In this document: positions 18,737 to 25,461 of the stretch, piece by piece
Numbering within the stretch: the first letter of the stretch is position 1
Layout of the letters: every line of letters starts with the position of its first letter
Source: Pedobacter polaris
Lineage (GTDB): Bacteria > Bacteroidota > Bacteroidia > Sphingobacteriales > Sphingobacteriaceae
Direction of reading: 5' to 3'
Assembly: GCF_005116505.1 (NCBI RefSeq)
Contig: NZ_SWBR01000002.1
Coordinates: forward strand, 620,314-684,313
DNA: 64,000 nt
The notes under the pieces: model-generated
Databases searched by the model: none
The model's input: the letters and a program-made list of their open reading frames with translations, nothing else
Told to the model about the DNA's origin: nothing
Position numbers and translations under genes: made by a program

Positions 18737-19542
18737 GCTTTTTTAGTCTCCTTAATTTTAATTTCTGACTGGTGATAAACCGTTGAATTTTCTGGAACAC
18801 TAACCGTTAACCACACGTTTCCACCAATAATACTATGATCGCCAATAATAGTAGAACCACCTAAAATAGTTGCTCCAGAATAAATAATAACATGGTTACC
18901 TATTGTTGGATGCCTTTTGATATTTGACTTAGACTTATCGACACTTAAAGCACCTAAAGTTACACCCTGATAAAGTTTTACATGATCTCCAATTACGGTA
19001 GTTTCACCAATTACCAAACCTGTTCCATGATCGATGTACAAATATTCGCCTATGCTAGCCGCTGGATGGATGTCAATACCTGTAATGGTATGTGCATATT
19101 CTGTAATAATACGGGGAATGTGAGGCACTTCTAGCAAGTGTAATTCATGCGCAAAGCGATACATGGAAATGGCAAAAAAACCAGGATAGCACCTAATAAT
19201 TTCGAACTCACTTTGTGCTGCAGGATCCCCATCTACGAGAGATGTCAAATCCGTATTCAGCTTTCTATATATTTCAGGCAGCCTATTAAAAAAAGTATCT
19301 GAAATTTCTTTATAATGCGTTTTATTACATGCTTTAGTCGATTTCAAAATTAACTGAAGTTCTTCTTTAAGTTCAAAAAATACGCCTTTAAGTATCTCGT
19401 GATTGTAATTTGTTGAAGCTCCACGTTCTGGAAAAATCAGATCAAGTAAAGCCTGTGCCCAATTAGCAATCGTCTGATTTGAAGGTACTACTTGTTGCTG
19501 GTTTTGGCGATAGATAATACTATCTAAAAATTTTGAATCCAA
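18733..19542 (-). CDS. cysE: Serine O-acetyltransferase
   Basis: 269 aa. An N-terminal helical region (1-150) is followed by a left-handed beta-helix of hexapeptide repeats: GIDIHPAASIGEYLYIDHGTG, IGETTVIGDHVKLYQGVTLGA, then HPTIGNHVIIYSGATILGG. DIHPAASIG and DHGTGLVIGE carry the active-site His/Asp of the family. It acetylates serine using acetyl-CoA for cysteine synthesis. It leads the cysE-cysM unit. A TAACTTTG promoter box lies at 19567-19574 on the minus strand. Confidence 0.93.
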   Translation of the reverse strand: MDSKFLDSIIYRQNQQQVVPSNQTIANWAQALLDLIFPERGASTNYNHEILKGVFFELKEELQLILKSTKACNKTHYKEISDTFFNRLPEIYRKLNTDLTSLVDGDPAAQSEFEIIRCYPGFFAISMYRFAHELHLLEVPHIPRIITEYAHTITGIDIHPAASIGEYLYIDHGTGLVIGETTVIGDHVKLYQGVTLGALSVDKSKSNIKRHPTIGNHVIIYSGATILGGSTIIGDHSIIGGNVWLTVSVPENSTVYHQSEIKIKETKKA

Positions 19543-19566
19543 GGGTATAAAAAATTGTTTATACTA

Positions 19567-19574
19567 CAAAGTTA
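19567..19574 (-). promoter_or_regulatory. -7 promoter box of cysE
   Basis: CAAAGTTA on the plus strand reads TAACTTTG on the minus strand, a full TAnnTTTG match 24 nt before the cysE start codon. Confidence 0.6.
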
Positions 19575-19686
19575 GTATTTATTTTGCCCCATCTACCCGT
19601 TGCTATTGGCTAAATCAAATAAATTCATTTCTAGAACAATTTAAATAGCTAATAATCAAATCATTAATATATATTCAGAATTTTAT

Positions 19687-19718
19687 TTTGCATTAATTAT
19701 AATTTCACACTATATTTG
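19687..19718 (+). promoter_or_regulatory. Promoter of the metX leader transcript
   Basis: TTTG (19687-19690), 20 nt, then TATATTTG (19711-19718): the full two-box Bacteroidota consensus with ideal spacing. Transcription should begin near 19724, about 40 nt before the riboswitch. Confidence 0.8.
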
Positions 19719-19765
19719 AAACATTATTTGGAAGAACCAAGTAAAAATCAATTCCTTAGGTATTG

Positions 19766-19876
19766 ATTTATAAAGAAGTGGCGAGAGACAGGCTCTTAGA
19801 CCCACTGGCAACCCTCCCTAATGGAGAAGGTGCCAATTCCTGACCACTCAACATGGTGTTGATTGGAAATATAAAT
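19766..19876 (+). promoter_or_regulatory. SAM riboswitch (S-box, SAM-I type)
   Basis: Conserved S-box core: GGCAACC (19807-19813) and GGTGCCAATTCC (19829-19840). The four helices can be drawn: P1 ATTTATA/TATAAAT (19766-19772 with 19870-19876), P2 AGTGG/CCACT, P3 CTCC/GGAG, P4 TCAAC/GTTGA (19848-19852 with 19858-19862). SAM binding should stabilise P1. No terminator follows directly; instead a short ORF starts 8 nt after P1. It controls the downstream metX-hom genes of methionine synthesis. Confidence 0.9.
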
Positions 19877-19883
19877 TAAGAAG

Positions 19884-20021
19884 ATGAAAATATTAAATTC
19901 AATTTCGCTCATTAGCGACAATCTTAACTCAAAACTCAGCAGGTCGGTTTCACGCTTAAAAATGAATCTATTTTGTTGTAATACGCAGTCGATGAACTGT
20001 ATGTGCTATCGCATATACTAA
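19884..20021 (+). CDS. Cys/Met-rich leader peptide ORF
   Basis: 45 codons, ATG at 19884, TAA at 20019-20021. It starts 8 nt after the riboswitch P1 helix, preceded by AAGAAG. The first half is Ser/Leu/Asn-rich; residues 27-41 hold four Cys (31, 32, 39, 41) and three Met (27, 37, 40), as in CCNTQSMNCMC. Such clustering of the end products of the pathway is what a ribosome-stalling leader peptide would need. It is too short for standard gene calling and may be expressed only as a regulatory peptide. Conservation is untested here. Confidence 0.6.
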   Translation: MKILNSISLISDNLNSKLSRSVSRLKMNLFCCNTQSMNCMCYRIY

Positions 20022-20100
20022 TTCAAAAATCTTCCTTTTTGTACTTCAATCCGGAAGGTCCTGAAAAATCGGGATACGCTTGCAACTATCAGACTCCAAA

Positions 20101-20112
20101 CCCCTTAAGGGG
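20101..20112 (+). repeat. Palindrome before metX
   Basis: CCCCTTAAGGGG, a perfect 12-bp palindrome followed by ATTT, 26 nt before the metX start and 79 nt after the leader ORF. It could fold back on itself or pair with an upstream strand as part of an attenuator. There is no long T-tract, so it is not a standard terminator. Confidence 0.5.
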
Positions 20113-20138
20113 ATTTAAGCAATTTAGCATAAAAGAAC

Positions 20139-21236
20139 ATGTCAACTAATATAAATAGAGAAAATTCAAAGTCACTTTCTGGAGAGTTAGGGATTTATAA
20201 ACACCCAAAAATTTTTAAACTAGAGAATGGTAAGAAATTACGCAATCTTGAAATTGCTTACCAAACATTTGGTAAACTAAATGAAAAAAAAGACAATGTA
20301 ATTTGGGCTTGCCATGCACTTACTGCAAATGCTGATGTACTTGATTGGTGGAAGGGCTTATTTGGTAATAATGACTTATTTAACCCAGAAGAACATTTTA
20401 TCATTTGTGCAAATATTATAGGTTCAAATTACGGAACAACAAATCCATTGAGTGAAAATCCAGTTACTGGACAGCCTTATTATTTATCTTTCCCTGAATT
20501 CACAATCAGAGATTTAGCTACTGCTCACCAATTATTAGCTACACATTTAGCAATCAGTAATATTAAAGTTTTGATTGGCGGTTCTTTAGGTGGACAACAG
20601 GCTTTAGAATGGTCTTTGGCAAAAACGCAAACTATTGAAAATCTTATCCTAGTTGCCACAAACGCTGTTCATTCTCCTTGGGGAATTGCGTTTAATGAAA
20701 GCCAGCGTTTAGCAATTAGTGCAGACAGAACTTTCTATGCTAATAACCCTCAAGGTGGCTTAAAAGGTTTAAAAGTTGCACGGAGCATTGCTTTACTTTC
20801 TTACCGTACTTATCAGGCTTATGCTGATACACAAATAGAGAGTGTAAATGATAAAACAACGGGTTATAGAGCCTCATCTTATCAAAACTATCAGGGAGAA
20901 AAATTATGCAAACGCTTTAATGCTTATAGTTATTGGTATTTAAGCAAAGCGATGGATAGTCATAACGTTGGTCGTGGTAGAAAAAGCATCGTTGCAGCAT
21001 TGGCTGAAGTTAAAGCCAATACATTAGTAATTGGCATTGAAAATGACATTTTGTTCCCTATTAGCGAGCAAAAGTTTTTAGCAGAAAACATTACTAATGC
21101 ACAATTTAGTAGTATTAACTGTGCTTATGGCCATGATGGATTTCTAATTGAAACCGATAAATTAACAAACATTATTGGCAATTTCTTAAAAGATAGTGCG
21201 AATAAAAAAATCATAAAATTAAACAGAACAGCTTAA
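20139..21236 (+). CDS. metX: Homoserine O-acetyltransferase
   Basis: 365 aa, alpha/beta hydrolase fold. The nucleophile elbow is GGSLGGQQALEWS with Ser149; the acid and base lie in IENDILFPISEQ and AYGHDGFLIE near the C-terminus. WACHALTANAD and the NIIGSNYGTTNP loop are typical of MetX. It acetylates homoserine with acetyl-CoA, the first committed step to methionine. The long leader with SAM riboswitch and Cys/Met-rich ORF indicates feedback control. Homoserine dehydrogenase, which supplies its substrate, follows after 64 nt in the same direction. Confidence 0.95.
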   Translation: MSTNINRENSKSLSGELGIYKHPKIFKLENGKKLRNLEIAYQTFGKLNEKKDNVIWACHALTANADVLDWWKGLFGNNDLFNPEEHFIICANIIGSNYGTTNPLSENPVTGQPYYLSFPEFTIRDLATAHQLLATHLAISNIKVLIGGSLGGQQALEWSLAKTQTIENLILVATNAVHSPWGIAFNESQRLAISADRTFYANNPQGGLKGLKVARSIALLSYRTYQAYADTQIESVNDKTTGYRASSYQNYQGEKLCKRFNAYSYWYLSKAMDSHNVGRGRKSIVAALAEVKANTLVIGIENDILFPISEQKFLAENITNAQFSSINCAYGHDGFLIETDKLTNIIGNFLKDSANKKIIKLNRTA

Positions 21237-21300
21237 AGGCAATAAAACAATAAACAGATAAATCGGTGAAATCATTTTATCTGGTAATCAAAATTAAAAA

Positions 21301-22542
21301 ATGAGCAAGAAACTTAAAATAGGATTATTTGGATTTGGAGTAGTAGGTCAAGGCTTACATGACATTATTCGTGGGCAAAACTTAAATTTAGAGGTAGTTA
21401 AAATTGCGATTAAAAACCCTGAAAAAAAACGCAGTTTAGATGCCCATCTTTTTACAACTTCACATGATGAGATTTTAAATGATCCAGAAATAAACACTAT
21501 AGTTGAATTAATTGACGATGCAGATGCGGCTTTTATAATTGTTAAAAAAGCTTTAACCAGTGGTAAAAATGTGGTATCAGCTAACAAAAAAATGATTGCT
21601 ATCCATTTAGAAGAACTAGTAAAATTACAGTTGGAAAATGGTACGTCATTATTGTATGAAGGTGCTGTTTGTGGTAGTATCCCGATTATTAGAAATTTAG
21701 AAGAATATTATGATAATGAACTTTTACATGGCATTAGTGGAATTTTTAATGGTTCATCAAACTATATTCTATCAAAAATATTCAATGAAGGCTTAGCCTA
21801 TTCAACAGCATTAAAACAAGCTCAAGATTTAGGTTTTGCAGAAACTGATCCTATTTTAGACGTTGGAGGCTATGACCCTAAATTTAAACTAACTATTGCT
21901 ACAGCACATGCTTATGGATTGTTTATTAATCCTGATCAAATATTAAACGTTGGTATTCAAAATATTTCAGATGCTGACATTCAATATGCTAAAGAGAAAA
22001 ACTTCAAAATCAAACTTGTACCAACTGCTCGAAAAATCAGCACAAAACAAGTAGTTACTTTTGTATTGCCAAAATTTGTTAAACCTGATGATTTTCTTTA
22101 CAACGTTGAAAATGAATACAATGGAGTAACTGTTCAAGCGGCATTTGCAGATAAACAATTCTTCTTCGGAAAAGGCGCAGGCGGCCACCCTACCGGTGCT
22201 GCAGTGCTTTCGGATATTGCTGCGCTTCGCTATGATTATCGTTATGAATATAAAAAATACAATCAAAATAATGGCTTAATTCATACCGATAAAGTAAGCA
22301 TTGAAGTTTATTTGCGCTATGTACATGAGTATACAGTAGAAAAGCTGCAAGTAGAAAATATTTCTGAACGTTTTTCTCGTAACGATTATAAATATGTGAT
22401 TGGTAGCATCAGTTTAAAAAGCTTAATTGCCAACCGAGATTTACTTTTAAATAAAGACGTATTTATTGCGCAGACTGGAAAGTTAACTTATAGTCAACAA
22501 GATATTGCAGCAATTGCCGAAGAGGCTGTATTGCTAAATTAA
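21301..22542 (+). CDS. Homoserine dehydrogenase
   Basis: 413 aa. NAD(P)-binding Rossmann motif GLFGFGVVGQG at residues 8-18, then the catalytic domain with ANKKMIA, YEGAVCGSIPIIRNL, GIFNGSSNYIL and GFAETDPILDVGGYDPKFKL. It reduces aspartate semialdehyde to homoserine. The C-terminal 80 residues after the catalytic domain could be a small regulatory (ACT-like) domain but I see no clear signature. It follows metX by 64 nt and probably shares its riboswitch-controlled transcript. A terminator lies at 22572-22604. Confidence 0.92.
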   Translation: MSKKLKIGLFGFGVVGQGLHDIIRGQNLNLEVVKIAIKNPEKKRSLDAHLFTTSHDEILNDPEINTIVELIDDADAAFIIVKKALTSGKNVVSANKKMIAIHLEELVKLQLENGTSLLYEGAVCGSIPIIRNLEEYYDNELLHGISGIFNGSSNYILSKIFNEGLAYSTALKQAQDLGFAETDPILDVGGYDPKFKLTIATAHAYGLFINPDQILNVGIQNISDADIQYAKEKNFKIKLVPTARKISTKQVVTFVLPKFVKPDDFLYNVENEYNGVTVQAAFADKQFFFGKGAGGHPTGAAVLSDIAALRYDYRYEYKKYNQNNGLIHTDKVSIEVYLRYVHEYTVEKLQVENISERFSRNDYKYVIGSISLKSLIANRDLLLNKDVFIAQTGKLTYSQQDIAAIAEEAVLLN

Positions 22543-22571
22543 TTATTTTTTGTTTTGTTTTGATTGCAAAG

Positions 22572-22604
22572 AGCCTTGATGAAAATCGAGGCTTTTGCTT
22601 TTTA
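22572..22604 (+). terminator. Terminator of metX-hom
   Basis: Stem AGCCTTGAT / ATCGAGGCT with loop GAAA (one G-T pair), followed by TTTTGCTTTTT. Confidence 0.8.
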
Positions 22605-22619
22605 AGATTAATCGTCTTA

Positions 22620-22751
22620 CTCCGATTTATCGGAGAGGAACGACGAAACAATCCTTTATTGATTACTATAAGTTAACCGCAAAGACACAAAGAGCGCAAA
22701 AACATTTAGTGCAGTTGAAAAAGTATTCTTCATTGCATTAAGAATGACAAA
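22620..22751. repeat. Intergenic repeat remnants
   Basis: A small hairpin CTCCGAT/ATCGGAG (22620-22635), then AACCGCAAAGACACAAAGAGCGCAAA of the tandem CAAAGACGCAAAG type. At 22725-22751 ATTCTTCATTGCATTAAGAATGACAAA matches the right end of the TTTGTCAT-family elements. It fills the gap between the two convergent terminators; no gene is visible. Confidence 0.5.
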
Positions 22752-22759
22752 AAGCAAAA

Positions 22760-22780
22760 AGGTCTGTGAAACACAGACCT
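22760..22780 (-). terminator. Terminator of the E2 gene
   Basis: Perfect 9-bp stem AGGTCTGTG / CACAGACCT with a 3-nt loop. On the minus strand it is followed by TTTTTGCTTTTTG. Confidence 0.85.
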
Positions 22781-22813
22781 AAGCAATAATATTTTTATAA
22801 TAGTCCAAAAGAA

Positions 22814-24148
22814 CTAACTAATCTTTCTATTAATATCCCAATTCTCTAAATAATCTGCTACTCGGCGAACAAAAGAACCTCCTAGTGCACCATCAACAAC
22901 TCTATGGTCATAAGAAAGTGAAAGGAACATCATATGTCGAATTGCAATTACATCGCCAAATTCTGTTTCTAAAACTGCAGGTTTCTTTTTAATTGCACCT
23001 ACAGCTAATATTGCGACTTGAGGTTGATTGATAATTGGAGTTCCCATTACATTTCCAAAAGAACCAACATTGGTTAATGTAAATGTACCATTCTGAGTTT
23101 CGTCTGGTTTTAATTTAGAGTTACGAGCTCGTGATGCTAAATCATTAACAGCTTTTGTTAAACCTACTAGATTTAATTGATCTGCATTTTTAATTACGGG
23201 TACAATTAAATTACCGCTTGGTAAAGCTGCTGCCATACCTATATTAATGTCTTTTTTCTTAATGATTTGAGTTCCATTTACAGTTACATTAATCATCGGA
23301 AAATCTTTTATCGCTCTACTTACTGCTTCAATGAAAATTGGCGTAAAGGTTATCTTTTCATTTTCACGTTGTTCAAATGCTTTTTTCACTTTATCTCTCC
23401 ACATCACCATATTAGTCACATCAGCCTCAACAAATGAAGTTACATGCGGAGAGGTATGCTTGCTCATCACCATGTGCTCGGCAATAAGTTTACGCATTCT
23501 ATCCATTTCTATAATTTCGTCCCCACCATTTAAACTTGGTGCAGGAGATTGTTGTTTTACGGTATCAGTTGGTTTTTGAATTGGAGGTGGGGTTTGGATA
23601 ACAACCTCTATCACTTTTTCAGGAGTATTAGTATTTTTGCCGATGTAATTTAATAAATCATCTTTTGTTAAACGCCCATCAGCACCACTTCCTTTAATCT
23701 GATCTAGTTGTGCTAAAGATATATTCTCTTGAGCAGCAATGCTTTTAACTAGAGGTGAATAAAAGCGATCTGAACTTTTTAAATCTTGTGGTTGATTTAT
23801 TGTGTCATCAACTTGTAGTTGGTTAATCCCTGGAATTTGCTCAGCTACTGGTGCAGCCTGAACAGTTTCTTCCTTTACTTGAGGAGCTGCTATAGTTTCT
23901 TCACCACCTTCTGTTTCGATAATTGCAATTACAGCACCAACCTGAACAACATCATCAGTAACAAAAAGTTGTTTTATTAATTTACCTGCTACAGGAGATG
24001 GAACCTCAGAATCCACTTTATCAGTTGCGATTTCTAAGATGGTATCATCTAGTTGAATTGTATCCCCTGGTTGTTTAGTCCATTTGATAATTGTTGCTTC
24101 TGCAACGCTCTCGCCCATTTTTGGTAACAATAATTCGTATTGAGCCAT
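22814..24148 (-). CDS. 2-oxo acid dehydrogenase E2 (dihydrolipoamide acyltransferase)
   Basis: 444 aa. Lipoyl domain 1-77 with lipoylated Lys44 in EIATDKVDSEVPSP; an Ala/Pro/Gln linker; a peripheral E3-binding domain about 130-166 (SPLVKSIAAQENI..GADGRLTKDDLL); then the acyltransferase core with SYDHRVVDGALGG and catalytic His415. It transfers the acyl group to CoA. The single lipoyl domain and sequence type fit branched-chain or generic 2-oxo acid E2; E1 is not in the window, so the substrate is unknown. It lies downstream of cinA with its own TACTTTTG box. Confidence 0.92.
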   Translation of the reverse strand: MAQYELLLPKMGESVAEATIIKWTKQPGDTIQLDDTILEIATDKVDSEVPSPVAGKLIKQLFVTDDVVQVGAVIAIIETEGGEETIAAPQVKEETVQAAPVAEQIPGINQLQVDDTINQPQDLKSSDRFYSPLVKSIAAQENISLAQLDQIKGSGADGRLTKDDLLNYIGKNTNTPEKVIEVVIQTPPPIQKPTDTVKQQSPAPSLNGGDEIIEMDRMRKLIAEHMVMSKHTSPHVTSFVEADVTNMVMWRDKVKKAFEQRENEKITFTPIFIEAVSRAIKDFPMINVTVNGTQIIKKKDINIGMAAALPSGNLIVPVIKNADQLNLVGLTKAVNDLASRARNSKLKPDETQNGTFTLTNVGSFGNVMGTPIINQPQVAILAVGAIKKKPAVLETEFGDVIAIRHMMFLSLSYDHRVVDGALGGSFVRRVADYLENWDINRKIS

Positions 24149-24182
24149 ATTGTTGGTATGTTTTATAATTGGTAACTAGGCG

Positions 24183-24190
24183 CAAAAGTA
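24183..24190 (-). promoter_or_regulatory. -7 promoter box of the E2 gene
   Basis: CAAAAGTA reads TACTTTTG on the minus strand, 34 nt before the E2 start codon and inside the 57-nt gap after cinA. It suggests independent transcription of the E2 gene. Confidence 0.55.
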
Positions 24191-24205
24191 CGCCTTTTTA
24201 ACCAT

Positions 24206-25453
24206 TTAATTCAAATCTTGTTTCAATAGATTTAGCAGCATAGTTAAAGCAGCTGTAGCAGAACGTTCTATGTTTTGTATTCTTTTATTGCTAAATGTAA
24301 ATAGTTTCGCAACTGTTTTATCTTTTGATGCAATAGCAACCCAAACTGTACCAACAGGTTTACCTGGCATGCCACCATCAGGGCCAGCAATACCACTTAC
24401 GGCAATTGAATAATCAGTTTTAAAATGGGTAATTGCTCCTGCTGCCATTTCCTTAACAGTTTGCTCGCTAACGGCTCCAAACTCTGTTAAAGTTTCATGT
24501 TTTACTCCCAAAACAGCTTCTTTTAAATCGTAAGAATATGCAACTGCCCCACCTACAAAAACTGTAGACGAACCTGCATGCTGTGTAATTAAGTGAGAAA
24601 TATAACCTCCTGTACAACTTTCAGCGGTTGAAAGTGTAAGGTTTTTTGCCTTCATCATATCTAAAATGGCTTTTTCTAAAGGAACATCTTCTTCTGCAGC
24701 TATATATGCTTTAGCTCTTTCAATAATTTGCTGTGCATATATATTCATTTCAATTTTAAGTTTCAACTCATCCTTTCCGGTTGCGCTTAACCTAAGTCTC
24801 ACCTGGCCTAGTTTAGGTAAATATGCAAGCTTAATATGGCTTGGCAAACTATCTTCGATATCTTCAATTTGTTGTGCAAGAAATGATTCTCCCTGACCAA
24901 CAGTTAGGATGGTTTTGTGTACAATAAAAGGTAAATCAAAGTTGTTTTTAAGGCGTGGCAAAATCTCTTCTTCCATTAAGTACATCATTTCAAAAGGCAC
25001 TCCAGGCATAGAAATAAAGGTTTTTCCATTAACCTCAAACCACATACAAGGTGCAGTGCCATTTTTATTCTGAATAACAGTACAACCATCGGGAACATCA
25101 GCTTGCCTAATGTTTACATCAATCATTGGTCTATTAAATTTAGCAAATAGCGCTTCTACATGATCTAATGTTACTTTATCTCGCCTCAAAGGCATATTAA
25201 AGTATCTAGAAAGTGTAAGCTTTGTGATATCGTCTCTTGTAGGACCTAGGCCACCGGTAATAAGTATAACATCAGCTCTTTTTTGCGCCTCATCTAAGGC
25301 TTCAATAATATGGTCTGCATTATCAGAAACTGATGTAATTTGCTTTACTCCAATTCCTATTTTATTTAATTCTCGGCCCATCCATGCAGAATTGGTATCT
25401 ACTATCTGACCAATAAGTATTTCGTCTCCAATGGTAATGATTTCGGCAAGCAT
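24206..25453 (-). CDS. cinA: CinA family protein
   Basis: 415 aa, two domains. Residues 1 to about 170 form a MoaB/Mog-like domain (IITIGDEILIGQIVDTNSAWM, VILITGGLGPTRDDITK, FISMPGVPFEM), linked to nucleotide or ADP-ribose hydrolysis. Residues about 255-415 form the PncC-type nicotinamide mononucleotide amidase domain (LSTAESCTGGYISHLI, SGIAGPDGGMPGKPVGTVWVA). It recycles NAD by-products. It begins 8 nt after the lptD-like gene and is therefore co-transcribed with it. Confidence 0.92.
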   Translation of the reverse strand: MLAEIITIGDEILIGQIVDTNSAWMGRELNKIGIGVKQITSVSDNADHIIEALDEAQKRADVILITGGLGPTRDDITKLTLSRYFNMPLRRDKVTLDHVEALFAKFNRPMIDVNIRQADVPDGCTVIQNKNGTAPCMWFEVNGKTFISMPGVPFEMMYLMEEEILPRLKNNFDLPFIVHKTILTVGQGESFLAQQIEDIEDSLPSHIKLAYLPKLGQVRLRLSATGKDELKLKIEMNIYAQQIIERAKAYIAAEEDVPLEKAILDMMKAKNLTLSTAESCTGGYISHLITQHAGSSTVFVGGAVAYSYDLKEAVLGVKHETLTEFGAVSEQTVKEMAAGAITHFKTDYSIAVSGIAGPDGGMPGKPVGTVWVAIASKDKTVAKLFTFSNKRIQNIERSATAALTMLLNLLKQDLN

Positions 25454-25461
25454 ATAAAATT

